From contig CM040743.1 in NCBI GenBank assembly GCA_022829145.1, positions 36,063,841 to 36,127,840 of the forward strand: a DNA stretch of 64,000 nucleotides. Reading direction: 5' to 3'. The position numbers and the translations under genes are program-made. Within the stretch, counting starts at the first letter, position 1. Each line of letters begins with the position of its first letter. The notes under the pieces are model-generated. The model did no database searches and had not been told where the DNA came from. It was given only the letters and a program-made list of their open reading frames with translations. This document shows positions 24,276 to 35,660 of this stretch, piece after piece. The DNA is from Albula goreensis. Its lineage: Eukaryota; Chordata; Actinopteri; Albuliformes; Albulidae.

Positions 24276-27200
24276 CATACATACATACCAAGTTATTCTT
24301 GGTTCATGTACCCACAGGGACCTTTCCAGCCAGGAGCAGAAATTACAGAGTAATGAGCCTGAACAATTTAATTTACCCAGCTTATCCCTTATCTTTCCCC
24401 AGCAAGGCTGCGTCATCTGTTGCCGGGCAATTGTGGACCTCCAACCTGGAACTAAAATGCCCAGTTGCAGGGCTCACAACTGCTTCCCAAAGGAATGTAT
24501 TTTGTATGAGCCACCTACAGGCCCAAAAACGGTATAATTGAACCAGCTCAGACGCATAATTACACCTATTCACTTGCTAAGTGTGGAAAATTATACTGCA
24601 TGAGACAGCACTTTGGTTGATATAGAATTCAGTGGAAATTACCTCCATGCCGCAGGTATGAGTTTCTATGCAAACTAAACTTTTTTTCTGAAAAGTACTT
24701 TATTTTGAAATGATCACTTTCACATACAATGGGGTCCAAAGGTCTGAGACCACAGTGATTTTTTTTTCCAAATTTTTCATGTAAACCAGGAAATAAAAAG
24801 AAACTTTTAAGATTTTGAAAGATTTAAAACAGAGAAAAGTTATGCCATTTAAAATGAAGAAGAAATATTTAAGATTCTGAACTATTTCTCGGTCAAATTT
24901 AAGCAAATTTGTGACATTGACCATGTTACCTCCTTTGTACAAATGTTAGTACATTAAACATTATTGGGGCACTTAAAGGCCAAGAAGGTTTCGGGGACTT
25001 GATGACCATAGGATAACATGGATCATCAGGTTTTGCACAAACATGTGGAGTCTACGCCATCTCTAGTGCACGCTGCCATGAAAGCAAATTGGGGACTTAC
25101 AAAAAATGAAAACATTCTGAAGTTCATGTACATTTTTCAAAGATTCAGCTTTTAACACAAATTGGTATTATAATTTGTAAAGAAAATGTTTGTTTTAAAT
25201 TATAAAAGAATTCAAAATAGAAGCACTTCCACTTCTACTAAGACTTTTGGACCCCACTGTATTTTAACATTCAACATATCTGAAGTGAAATATCTTGACA
25301 GTTTATGCAACACTGTCATCAGTCCAGAAAAATATCATTTTATAAATGTATCAAACCATACTCTCTTCATTTTACCAATCAGAAGACAGTCAAGTGCCTC
25401 ACTGACAATGCCTCAGTGTCTATGGACAGCTGGTATGCAGTTGGTAGAAATAAATACAGCAACCTCTGGCAGGACAAAGCCAACAGTTTTCCATTGCTTT
25501 TGACACCTAGGCACAGTTGCCTAGTGACAGAGGTTTGGACTTGCAGCTATAGGCCTAAGACTGCCATAAAACAAACACACTTGAACTACCTGATATCTTA
25601 AGAACCATTATCATTACAATTGTTATTCAGCTCCATAGGCTGTTTCTACCACTGCTAAATGCATGAATATTCATTAAGGGACATGATTTAATAAAATGCA
25701 TCCATAAGTAGCAATTAAGGCTCATCATTTTCTTCACAAAAATCCCCATATGTTTTCAATGAGGAAATTTGGTTTATGGTGTTTTTCCACCAACATTTTA
25801 TATATTTGTGCATCAAAAACCAGTTTTTAGGCTAGCTTTTGTTTTTGTATACTTTCATTTTAAATAAACATAAATAAACTACAGATTAAAAACACCTAAA
25901 ATGATGAGCCTTAGAAACAATGCACATTGAACCAATACATCAAAGCACAAACTGTAACATTTCAGACAAAGAAGGGTGAGCAAAGACAAAGGGTGCAATG
26001 CACACTGGTGCTGAACATCTCATAATCAAACAGAATATTTTCCTCAATAAACTCTAACACATTCATCTGTCCTCACCTCTCTCGTTTCCCAGCTGTAAGG
26101 TGATACAAGTGGTTGGCCCCTCCATCAGCACACGCCCTCAAAACAGCTGAACAGGAACCAGAAAAGAGAATGGAGGCCATGTGAGAAGCAGGTAGCTTTT
26201 TATCCTCTTTGGACTAAAGTTCCATAAATAACATCCTTTTTTCCATTATCTAATTTTGCTCGTCTGCTTTGCAAGCACCTTTGACCACAGAGACTTGCTC
26301 AGTGTACCGTACAAGTATCTTTTCATCCATTTATACAGCTGGATGTGTATGAATCACACTTTCATAAGTCTAATTTTAACATACCACTTTTCACAAAAGA
26401 AACCATTACACCATGTGTCACAGAGTTTGCAGCATAGAAACAATGGAGTAAAACTGAAATAACCTGAAGCAAAGTAAATGAGACATTTGCTGGTGGTGCA
26501 GAAGCCAAATAGAATGGTAGAAACAACGATATTTTCAAACCACGCTGGTCTGAAAAATGGGCACATATAGCAGTTCAGGTTTGCAGCATAGTACCTTTAA
26601 AAAAAAAAAAAAAATACCAATGCTCCATCAAAGAAACAAATCGACCAGTTATTAGGCTGGCACCTTAATACCACCCCGTTACTTAAAACGATAACTCTTA
26701 GAATTTGCTTATAATTCTTCTAATAGATCATGATAATAAATTAAAAATGTATTTATAAACACTGTGTGATATATTGGGTATATATTGCACTGGATAGGTA
26801 CAGGACAAAGACAAAGGTTTAGCTGGAATAAATACCACTGGTGATATATAGGACTTTACATTATTTAATGCTTTGTCAGTAATGCAACTGCCCCCACACA
26901 AAAAGACAAGTGGCATCTCAGTTTACTTATGATTAAATTAATTGGTTCACCAACACTGAAAATTGAGTAATATCATGACGATCTCATCAATGAAGTACAA
27001 CATGTCATATGGGGTACATCTTCAAACAGTTGTCCATTCATTTTAATTACACAGCATTCTGTTCTTAGATCTGAGAGAGACATTTTTTTTGAGTGAATAT
27101 TCCTCTCTTTTAAATAATTAATGTCATGTTAAATGCAGTACTTGTTTAATCAAATGTGATTTCAAATATCTGACAGCTCTTCTTTATCAGCCCATGGTTA

Positions 27201-30200
27201 AAAACAAAGTGGATACAAGGAAACATAGCTTAGAATTCAAAGAACTGGTGGCAACAGAAAATTTTTGCATAATCCATCTGACAAGGTGAATGGTCCGTTT
27301 CATAACTTTACAGCACATTTCACTTCTTATTTTGAGATATATGTGGATGGAAAATGCAATAAAGGCAGTAATTGATTAAATATTTCACAGAACGGTCCAT
27401 TGGCCGGCTTACCCAACGGTACAGGACCTAATTGCTTAATGGGAACCACGGTGAAATTTCATTCCAGGAACAAAAAGGACAGGAGCATGGAATTCAGATG
27501 AAAGCACACTTCAGCTGAAAATATGCCTTTTCGTCCTTCCATTTATATACATTTTCAAGAGAAATATTATATATGCCAAGCCAGCAATGCCATCGATGTC
27601 ATACTTACAATGTTTCAATTAAACACCACCTAAACTGGAGAACCACTGGGTGTGCTGTTTTTTTGTTTTCACCTTTCAATTAAAAACCAGTTTTGACCAA
27701 AGAAACCAGGGAAGGTGATACAACTAATGTGTAATCAGCCCATTTGTTTGAATAACTAAGCTAAAAGTAACTATCCCTGAGTTACAAGCTCTTGAGATTC
27801 TCTGGAACCAGGCTCAGGCACCGTAAAATAGACGCTTATGAACCTCTGTGTCTACTACACTGTGTATATTACCTCTTTGATCCTGACCAAACACAATAAC
27901 CTACAGCTGCACCCCTTGTCAACATTTTCTATGCCCATTAGTTTCATAAGGAGACTCCAGCAGTGGGAGGTATAGTCTGCGCCGTTAACTATGGAGGCTT
28001 GGTCTTAAACCGGTTTGTGAATCTTAATGTGCCTGAAGGTAGATCTCTCACATAAAACTTATGAAATTAATACCCTGCATATTACATATTATGCATATAA
28101 ATAAGTCATTTCTAAACCCAGAGAAAATATAGGCACCCCAAAGGAACAACCTAGAAACAGGTAGGAGGTATTCTCCATTTTGAACAAGATACTGCTGTGA
28201 AGAAATGACTATCCTACGTTCACATGATTGGTTATTATGGGCTGCCATGGTGAACTGAGTTACAACAATTTCATCTGGGCCACACTGCATCATACGTGCA
28301 GAAAAATATTTCCTGTGACAGCCCTTTCCTCATCAAATCAATGTTAATGCACAAGCTTTATTATAGCTAAATCTGTATGTTACCTCATGATAAATTTAAT
28401 TAGAGCAATTAATCACTTCCAGAGAATACAAGGGGCTATTGACGACATACATTTTTTTTTAGCAGATAAAATCTATCAGGCTGCACATTACCTCAAGCTA
28501 CATCCAGAGGAATCGGTTTTCCTTATAATTAAAAAAGTTGCTCTCGGTACAGTAACCAAAGAGAGCAATGACCAGCTTCAATGCAAGCTGACTTGCATTC
28601 TCATAAACATAGAGTGCAAAAAAAAAAAAAACTTAACAAAAAGGACACTTTTAATCACCAGAAAACTGCTTACCCCTGCTTACCCACACCGAGCATTATA
28701 ATTCATCTGAAAAAAGATCATTGGCTATTCACTGTAAGGAGCATTGCTAAGCAGTCACTGTTTACTGTCCCTCCGTCCCCTCTCCAAGCTAATTAGCCGC
28801 CACCTTGGCAGTGTGACAACAACTTAACAGAATTTAATCTTGCTCGATAAACAGATTTTATCAGAGTCTTAGAAGTGAGCGCAAGTACTCTTATCCTGAA
28901 AACCATATACTAAATTTGACTCTCCAGTGCGCCTGAAAATGGTCACAGATACATGAGATATCGATGAAACGTTCGTGCTAAACACTATCTTTTAAAAGTT
29001 AAGCCTGAGACCTATCGTCTTTCTGTGAAACTGGGTTAAAGTCAATGAATCGTCCTGAGAACTAAGATGAGGGGCATCCGCCTGTAAATCACCAGTCAGG
29101 ATGACAGTCTTTGCGACGAGGACAACAGATTGCATATTCTCTTGCCATTTTCAACCCTCGGGCGCTCCTGATAGCACTGCTTGTTAACAGGAGCTAATCA
29201 AAGGCTAAATCTGCCCCCTTTACCACAAAAAATCAGTACCTTTGTTCCAGAGCACATGCAGGAAGTCTTCATCCAGAGGCTGATTAAGGATCAGCAAACA
29301 GATATTCTGCTTTCCTGTGGGGAAAAAGGACAGAAACTGACACTTTGAGCAACTGCAGAAAACTGCAGGTACAGCAGCCAGAATGTGGCCATACAGTGCA
29401 TCTCCATTAATGACAACTAGGAATATATAACACTAACAACATTAAAACGAATGAAAAGTTAACTTCTGCTGACTACAATATTCTTGAAGTTCTATGATGC
29501 TCATGTACCAACTTTGCTGAATTTGCTTGCTAGGGACTTGGCTAAGAGGGAGAGTTGATCATCACACTCATGGGATGATTGAGACCAATGAAGGAGGGGC
29601 TATCTCTGGACGATAGGTTTGTGACTGAGAATTGGCAGGGAAGGGGATACAAGAGCAGGCTCCATCAGCCGTTTACACCCACTCCAGAGGGCATATCTTC
29701 CCATAGGCAGCTTCTGTTTCTGACCTCATCCCTTCTTACAAAGGGCAGGTAGGGTCAACCCTTGTCACCCAGCCACTGCCTGAGAGGGTGGAGTCTGCCT
29801 GAAAGGACAGGGTCACCTGTGTAGTTGCTCTGACTCATACGACGGTCTCAAAACATAGCTCAAGAATATTACCAAATTAATTAAAAATATAATACAACTA
29901 ATAACACAATACACCTTATAATCCTGCATATCTGGTCCCTGAATCCAACATATGGAATTGTTCTGACATATGGAATTATCCGATGTCATTTGGATGTCAG
30001 TTTGTATCCCCGTAAAAGTTAACAGCTTAACAGCTTAAATGGCAATGTCTTTCCAATGACAATGACTCACACTTCTTAAAAAGGAATATAAATGACTTCA
30101 AATTACAGCACAGTACTTTCGAATTCCCTTAGCCCACATTTTTACATTGATTAAGTAATCAGGTAAGTTTTGTGTCTACACTATTGAAAAAGGGAAAAAA

Positions 30201-32631
30201 CCACAATGTTTATATATACTTGCTCATTAGCAGACTAAACTAAAACAGTACATGGAGGGAAGTAGTGATTGTTGAAATGAGAATCCATGAACCTATTAAG
30301 GGTGAGCTTCACTAAGCTGTCAATCATTGGCTTTTTTAAAAAATATGTATATTTTTTTTTTCCACTCGACAGCCAATGCAGTCAGTGGCCCAAATCATTG
30401 AGTCACTGATACAACATGGCAGCTCCTCCCATTTTTGGTTTATTGAAAGCTAAGTGCACCATCACTAAAAAAAAGTTGGTGAAAAGAAAATTGTTGTGTA
30501 CTCCGATGGGAGAAAACCATAAACCCTCTCGCATTTGATGAAGAAAGTGAACAGAGATGGCATATCTATGGATTTCAGAGTGGAAAATTTCACCGTGATA
30601 GAATGAAACTTTGCTCCAAGCATCAGAAAGGGTAGGCAAAACAATACATTCCAGAAATACACTACTGCATTGTTGTCAGTATATGTGTTTAATATATAAC
30701 CTTAATGCCAAATGACTAATTTCTTACTGGTTGACCAAACGACCCAGTATGAGGGAGGCACACTTGTAACCTTGAACAAGCCAGATAATTTATTGCTTCA
30801 TTACATCCCCAGGTGAGTACATTTAAGTAGTTCACCAGGGAGTCTGAAATACCTGATGGCAGAATGGGGTTTCATTTACCCCATGATGGGTGGAGTTAAA
30901 TGGTGGAGACCCACAGAAAAACACAATTATTTCTCTGTTCGGAACTGATAATACATGGTAGCCCCACCCACTTGCAATGCAATGGAACTTCATTCTCCAA
31001 TCACCAGTCCAGAAGGTCAAAGTAGAACTGCAGAGATGGTTGTGATATGGAGTGAGACCACACTGGATGATCTCAGCTGGCATCAGACATACAGTAGGAC
31101 CGTCTCTAACAGCCCAAACCAAATCACTTCTGCCACAAAGGTTTTAAAGCGACAACAAAGTTTGTATCATGCTGTTTCACCTTTTTCTATCCAAAGACTG
31201 ATGGGAATCACAGAGAATCCCATGAGGCAAGAAATTGAATTCTTTGACAACAAAGTGTACAAACTTGCTAGTGGCAGAGAGGAAAATGTGTCAAACGAAA
31301 AAAGAAAAAAAAACACTGTGCTGTGCCATGTTTATATTATTGAAAGGGAAAAAAGACAAGAAGAATTCATGTATTGGTAAAATAGCTGTGTACAGGACCT
31401 CCTCTGCATTTGACCCTTATTGAATTTAGTGTCAAGCCATACAGGCCCTCTGGTAAGTGAAATTGATCGCAGACATTGGGCTACCGTGAGGGGGCAGTGC
31501 GGGGGTGGCTTTCCAGAGTGGTGGACATTTTCACTCTTCGCTCCTTGTTTGTGAACCGGGGTGTGACCTGAAGCTGGAGCTAGACATTGACCCACCCACT
31601 CAACTCTCAACAATTATCATTTCAATAAGCTCCCATTCAACTGTGAAGACCGCAACCAATGGTTTCTGCTTAAAGGGGACGTAACCCATAAGCTGACTTA
31701 AATACCATCAAATTACCATCTTTACAATTTCCATTTAGTGTACATTTCAGTTTGATATCAATTGATTTGAGAACAATCAGAAGAACTTGATAATGATACA
31801 CTTGAGAAAGTCTTTAGCTTTGTGGCAGCAATATGCTATAGCCAGTAGGGATCTGGACCAGTAAGTAGAAGGTTTTGCACTTCAACCTTATGCATGAAAA
31901 CTAATATACTTGATGTAAAAGCACAATATGTATCACCCAAGCTAGAATATGTATGCTAATTAAAAGCAATGATCCAACAAATACAAAAACTGTGTATCTT
32001 ATGAGCAAGTCTATGTATAATGAATAGCATATATGATTTATTGCAGATCTGCCAATTCCATTTTATTTCTTTGTAATGACTACTAAATGTGCACTTTGGG
32101 TGTGCTTTTATACTGATCTGCAGTCAAAAATGAACTTCCATAGAACTGAACAATAGAGGGATTGTGTAGAATCATGAATTATAGTCATTAACTGAGACAC
32201 CTTTAATCCAGGTTCAATCAGACCCAGAATGTTACATGGATTTCCGATCCTGGTGGAGAGGCCCTGCTTTCTGGTCCTGAAAGGTGCACCCCTAACACGG
32301 GCCTTAATCTGGGGGGACCCGCCGCCTCCAGGAGCTGTCACTCAGGCCGAGCGACCTTGTCCTTTTGCACGGGGCGAACATTTCCAAAGGCGGTGTAAAA
32401 CAATCCTTATGAGAACAAAACTAATCTAAAACATATGTTCAAATTTCAGGTGTCAGCCATGAAAGCAGGTTGATGAATGGCACAGGCCAGCTGCGCTTTA
32501 CTCACTCAAAGGGAGGCGGATAGCGTATTACTGCAGCCAACTGGAACCCTAAAAGCCACTGGCTTGAGTGACTGAGTTACACTGAAAAATGAAGCTCTCT
32601 CTACTATGGAACCTTTTCTCTCTCTCTCACA

Positions 32632-32669
<38 letters not shown>

Positions 32670-34424
32670 AAGGAAAAATACTGTCAGAACACTCCATCTG
32701 TGTGAGGTCCTGAGATACCTGTGAGATACTTCATTTCAAGACTTGAAGAATGTGCAGAATTTATCAAATATATGCAGCAATGGGCATCTTAAAGTAATTT
32801 ATTAATAAGTCACAAAGCATGGGAACTGTGGACTCACATTATTAAATTCAGCACATTACAGTACCAAGGTTTTAATAATATATGTGATTATCACAATCTT
32901 TTGGGAAATAAAAAGGAGCTTAGAAACTAACACCAACAAGAAAGCAGCAGTAGATTTGTATACTGCATCAAATGCTATCCAAATAATAATATTAGAGCGG
33001 CTTGCAAAAGAAATGACAAAGCAAAGCCAGCATTCCCGATAGCATCTCTTGATTGCATTAAGTTGGATCAAAAACAAAGACTCGCGCAAATGCCTAACTA
33101 TGGCACTGCTAACTACTACCCCTCTCTGACCAATATTCAAATCACCAGTACCACACATATACTTTGTCTCTTTGAGCCTGGCACATGTGCAGATTTTTAT
33201 ACTTAAGACACTTGTCACTCTCAGTACTCTCCTTCTCCATTCCAAATACCAAGCAAGTGCCCTACTGGCAATAACAAGGTTAGAGTATACTTGGCCTCAT
33301 ACACTTTAAAGTGTGCAACACACATTCTTATCTGGTTCACTGCACTTTCTTAATTGGATGATCTATCTTTTTATATGCACTGAACTGCTGTGTGGATTTG
33401 AGTCTTTAAGAGTAAACTCCTATTACAGCTGTCTGTTTCCCCAGATTCATCTCTCACAGTACAAACATGGTGTAGATCAAACGAGCCATTGATCTGACTT
33501 GAGGAAACTGTGCAATTTCAGGATAAGGCATATGATATAGCCCTGCTTACCTGCTGTGAGTTACCTTCAAAGTACAGGTTTACTCATGTGCACACAAACA
33601 TGTGCCTGAGAGTGTGTGTAAGAGATTATATACCTCATATTACTGACAAATGTCACTTGAAATTCAAAAACTTGTGAAACCTGTCGAATCCCCATTCAGC
33701 TGTATCTGGGGCCAGATTGCAACCTGCTCTTTGTAAAACCAGTCTATGTAATAAAAAATATAATTTCCGGATTTTGAGAAAAGATTGCACATCCCTATGC
33801 CAGTTGATCTCTTCACTGCTGAGTCCTGCAAGAGAATATATTACGCTGATTTGCAAATCACCTTTTGTAATCTGATTTCTTTGTCATTTAGGGCGAAGGT
33901 AGAGTCATTTGTATAAAGATCATGTGATTGATAGACAGAGATAGTGTTGAGTCCAGCTAGAGTCTAGACATGTTCTTATTGAGCCATTCTTTTCTTAATT
34001 ATTGCATTTTTTGCATAGTCTCGACAGACAAAGACCTAAGACTATCAAGAGGGAAATAAAAATGCTTTGGAGGAATAAAGATCAATTTTGAGTTTGCTCA
34101 TTTCTTCAATCTGCTGGCAATTCTCCAAAGCTGGAACACTGTCCATGCTATGTTGTCTGTAAAGAAAATCATCACTATATTTGCCGCAATAAGGTGGTTT
34201 GTACCGTTTTTGAATTATGGTTATAGTATTATGATCAACCATTAACCTATACCACAGTTAAAGATTACAAATAGTGAAACAAGGCTTCACATTAATGAGC
34301 ATAGTAGATACAAAAGTCAGTCTCAAACAAACTTTAAAGTAAACTTTAAAAAGTGTGTTTAAAAGTATGATAAAAAAAGACCTGAAGGAAGCAGGCAGTC
34401 CAAAGGGGTGAATTCTTCATCCAT
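6069..34424 (-). CDS. tpk1: Thiamin pyrophosphokinase 1 (8 coding exons)
   Basis: TPK1 is the cytosolic dimeric enzyme that transfers pyrophosphate from ATP to thiamin, giving thiamin diphosphate. Coding exons in transcript order are 34382-34424, 29240-29314, 26077-26146, 19050-19122, 18541-18636, 16765-16911, 14517-14628 and 6069-6208. They total 756 nt, 251 residues plus stop, with every phase consistent (human TPK1 has 243). Motifs: ILNQPLD near the N terminus; DGGAN (47-51); GDFDS (71-75), a Mg/substrate acidic motif; DQDLTDFTK (96-104); GGLGGRFDQ (127-135); the C-terminal thiamin-binding domain with [15 protein letters not shown] (196-205) and STSNTY (217-222). The start GGGCCATGG is a good Kozak match and aligns with the human start (MxxxFTPL). 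The C-terminal tail after SNTY is about seven residues longer than in human. It is convergent with sec61g. Assignment is firm. Confidence 0.97.
9155..9192. repeat. (TG)n microsatellite
   Basis: TG dinucleotide run of about 19 units, followed by TGCGTGGGAGG. Confidence 0.95.
11904..11986. repeat. (CA)n microsatellite, about 41 units
   Basis: Long uninterrupted AC run, the longest dinucleotide array in the window, in tpk1 intron 8. Confidence 0.97.
12086..12108. repeat. Poly(A) tract
   Basis: 23 A in a row on the plus strand. No target-site duplication or retrotransposon body was recognised upstream, so it is listed only as a homopolymer. Confidence 0.9.
12726..12738 (+). promoter_or_regulatory. 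Perfect DR1 nuclear-receptor element
   Basis: Two exact AGGTCA half-sites are separated by one A. DR1 is the canonical site for HNF4, RXR homodimers, PPAR-RXR and COUP-TF. About 20 bases upstream lies GTGCGCAAC (about 12707-12715), close to a C/EBP palindrome. It lies in tpk1 intron 8, about 1.8 kb below the preceding exon. Binding is inferred. Confidence 0.5.
14517..14628 (-). CDS. tpk1: tpk1 coding exon 7
   Basis: This exon encodes residues 169-205 ([20 protein letters not shown] and [10 protein letters not shown]) plus one base of Asp206. The acceptor is CTCTGCAG|GGGAGG and the donor CCTTG|GTGAGT. This is the core of the thiamin-binding domain. Confidence 0.97.
14629..16764 (-). other. 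tpk1: tpk1 intron 7
   Basis: AT-rich 2.1-kb intron with an A tract near 15485-15499. It has a 9-base-arm inverted repeat around a PstI-like CTGCAG at 16127-16151. No gene or mobile element recognised. Confidence 0.85.
16765..16911 (-). CDS. tpk1: tpk1 coding exon 6
   Basis: This exon encodes residues 120-168, [20 protein letters not shown] onward, ending SSLAYLLRA. It carries the family signature GGLGGRFDQ. Acceptor CTTCAG|GTGG; donor GGGCG|GTAAGG. It is 49 whole codons. Confidence 0.97.
16912..18540 (-). other. tpk1: tpk1 intron 6
   Basis: 1.6-kb GT-AG intron (donor TTGCAG|GTAATG). It contains a slightly GC-richer block at about 17640-17790 of unknown nature. No repeat family recognised. 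Confidence 0.85.
18541..18636 (-). CDS. tpk1: tpk1 coding exon 5
   Basis: This exon encodes residues 88-119 ([19 protein letters not shown] onward), including the DQDxTDFTK motif near the nucleotide site. The acceptor CTGCTGAAG|AAATGC is unusual in ending AAG, but the alignment with the human protein (K-x-C-x-L-I) requires it. It is 32 whole codons. Confidence 0.95.
18637..19049 (-). other. tpk1: tpk1 intron 5
   Basis: Short 413-base GT-AG intron with donor GAAAAG|GTATTC. Nothing else seen. Confidence 0.85.
19050..19122 (-). CDS. tpk1: tpk1 coding exon 4
   Basis: This exon encodes residues 63 (last base) to 87: [20 protein letters not shown] and YEEK. GDFDS is the invariant acidic motif of thiamin pyrophosphokinases. 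Acceptor GTCTAG|TTTT. Confidence 0.97.
20823..20935 (+). mobile_element. tRNA-derived SINE (degenerate)
   Basis: The head has an A-box-like GGGCACAGTGGTCAAGCAG and, about 45 bases later, a degraded B-box (GGTTATTCTCAA). The tail has GATGAGTCTGTCTGCTAAGT followed by a short ATAC/ATAA repeat. GTCTGCTAA near the 3' end is typical of fish tRNA-SINEs. No clear target-site duplication was seen. The family is not named. Confidence 0.6.
24245..24288. repeat. (ACAT)n microsatellite
   Basis: Eleven uninterrupted tetranucleotide units. Confidence 0.96.
24725..25261 (+). mobile_element. Tc1/mariner-family DNA transposon remnant, internally deleted
   Basis: The ends are terminal inverted repeats flanked by TA. 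The left end is TACAATGGGGTCCAAAGGTC, and the right end read in reverse is TACAGTGGGGTCCAAAAGTC. At 25027-25092 on the plus strand a degraded frame reads [20 protein letters not shown], the C-terminal end of fish Tc1 transposases. The element is 537 bases against about 1.6 kb for a full copy, so most of the transposase is gone and it cannot code for an active enzyme. It sits in tpk1 intron 4 in antisense orientation to tpk1. Confidence 0.92.
26077..26146 (-). CDS. tpk1: tpk1 coding exon 3
   Basis: This exon encodes residues 40 (last two bases) to 62 and the first two bases of Ser63: [19 protein letters not shown] then KRE. ADGGAN is a conserved motif of the catalytic domain. Acceptor TTCAG|CTGTT; donor GAGAG|GTGAGG. 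Confidence 0.97.
26147..29239 (-). other. tpk1: tpk1 intron 3
   Basis: 3.1-kb GT-AG intron (donor CAAAG|GTACTG) with A tracts at about 26598-26614 and 28618-28631. The block 28380-28560 is free of simple repeats and open on the plus strand, but its translation matches nothing I know. No mobile element recognised. Confidence 0.85.
29240..29314 (-). CDS. tpk1: tpk1 coding exon 2
   Basis: This exon encodes residues 15-39: [20 protein letters not shown] then LWNK, corresponding to the first beta strand and loop of the catalytic domain (human LVILNQPLD). Acceptor CCCCACAG|GAAAG. Confidence 0.96.
29315..34381 (-). other. tpk1: tpk1 intron 2 (5 kb)
   Basis: The donor is a weak CTTCAG|GTCTTT followed by a T run. 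The intron holds a CA microsatellite (32628-32665), a possible degraded tRNA-SINE (about 31815-31905) and a CTCF-like motif (31484-31497). A GC-richer block lies at about 29570-29830. Open frames at 30955-31380 (+) and 32856-33245 (-) are long for this base composition but have no recognisable domain and no splice context. Confidence 0.8.
32628..32665. repeat. (CA)n microsatellite with preceding (TC)n
   Basis: TCTC run at about 32617-32628 followed by about 18 CA units with one TA interruption. Confidence 0.93.
34382..34424 (-). CDS. tpk1: tpk1 start-codon exon
   Basis: This exon encodes [14 protein letters not shown] and the first base of Gly15, matching human MEHAFTPLEPLLSTG. The start context is GGGCCATGG. 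The exon extends to 34450 as 5' UTR after the acceptor TTTTTCTAG, which has a long T tract. The donor GTCTTTTTTT departs from consensus at +3 to +6 and is followed by U-rich sequence. Confidence 0.93.
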
Positions 34425-34691
34425 GGCCCACAGGATAGCTATTTTTCAACCTAGAAAAAAAAAAATCTAAATTGATCAAGCCAGTCCAGGTGGTCTATAT
34501 TTATCATTCAGAATTAATGATTTTCACCTAAATGAGAATCAATGAGAACAACAAACAGCAATGGTAATCAATGTCAATAAAACATCAATGTTTTACATGT
34601 TACTGGTAATATGGTTTAAAATCCCTATTCCCAGTCCAACAAAAGCACATGTTCTCAGTGCAATTTTATGCCCTAAGGAATACATTCCAAA

Positions 34692-35050
34692 ATATAGCTG
34701 CAAGCAGCGATGAGGGGGCCAAGCAGTCCAGCAGGGCAGATCGGGCAGAGTTGCCATGGCAACTTGACCTGATCATGTTCATAGTGTGGCTGTAAGCACT
34801 GATAGGAAGTTTTATGTCAGTTGACCAAAGATTGGGTGTAACTGAGATGTGAGCTCTCGTCCTGTTTGGGTCGTTTGCCTTTTATTTTGCCAATTTGGCG
34901 ACTGTATCAATTAGTTTGACATGACAGGTTGTCACGTCGTCCTAATTGATGGCAGGCCTTGGGATCGCCTAAGGCATCACCATACATTGGAATCACCTTT
35001 ATAAGGTCACCACGTCAACAGCTATTAGGTAGAACATGTTTTTGCTTATT
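34692..35050 (+). repeat. Probable interspersed repeat fragment, family not assigned
   Basis: The start TATAGCTGCAAGCAGCGATG followed by AGGGGGCCAAGCA resembles the end of a dispersed repeat I have seen in several fish genomes. It differs in base composition from the surrounding intron. I found no matching inverted end, and the right boundary is a guess. Confidence 0.4.
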
Positions 35051-35660
35051 GCAGCACCCACCAGAGGTCAAATGATGCCAGTTTTTTTGCATCATGTTGC
35101 AACCATGTACCAAGGTTGATATGCTTTGATATCGCAATGCTTTGATGTATCGATAGCATATGACTTCACTTCCTGTTTGGCAGCTTCGCCACCGACTTCA
35201 GCTGGCTGTAGCAGACAGTACAGTTAGCAAAAATATGTTGCAGACTGGAGTCTGGAGTGCTGTGTGTCATTGTGACTCACTGTCTTCCAACTCTGTTTTT
35301 TATACATTAATTTTATGTACTAAATACTGAAAATGTAATTCTAGGGATTCAACTCTGACTATGAAATGGTAGAAATCTCTAAACATGACTGTAAGTGTCC
35401 TGAAAATGAGAGAATTTGTTGTTCTAAATCTAAAAAGACAGAGGCAGCAGTGATACACAGCATATCAGCATCTGGACCGGAAAGCAAACAACACAAAACG
35501 TGCCTTTAGGTCCAAGAAACATCTCTATTTGACTGTATAAAGTTTACATCAAAGATGTTGTTTTATTCCTGTAATAATTTTTTTTTGCCCTACTTTCTTT
35601 TTAAATGGTGCCTTGTGGCGGGCATTTTGAGATGAATTGCAGTGAACTGAAAAAGAACCT

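Larger units (their letters stand above)
19123..26076 (-). other. tpk1: tpk1 intron 4 (7 kb)
   Basis: This intron holds a tRNA-derived SINE (20823-20935), an ACAT microsatellite (24245-24288) and a Tc1-family remnant (24725-25261). It also has T tracts at 21942-21960 and about 23791-23808, and a G-rich run at 20345-20362. Stretches at about 20090-20330 and 23420-23680 look unique and may be conserved non-coding DNA. No coding exon found. Confidence 0.85.

Noticed and set aside
28387-28701. 104-codon open frame, plus strand
   Set aside because: The translation looks protein-like at first but matches no family I know and ends in a poly-Lys run from an A tract.
30955-31380. 141-codon open frame, plus strand
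   Set aside because: No recognisable domain, no splice context and it lies inside a tpk1 intron. Length alone is not evidence.
31815-31905. Possible second tRNA-derived SINE
   Set aside because: Only a loose resemblance (GATCTGGACCAGTAAGTAGAAGG then TTCAACC) with no clear tail; mentioned in the intron entry but not called.
32856-33245. 129-codon open frame, minus strand, in tpk1 intron 2
   Set aside because: It is in the tpk1 direction but has no matching splice sites, and the verified exons already join in phase without it.
34009-34035. TTTGCATAGTC resembling miR-153
   Set aside because: Only about ten bases fit the start of the mature miRNA; the rest differs and no opposite arm was found.
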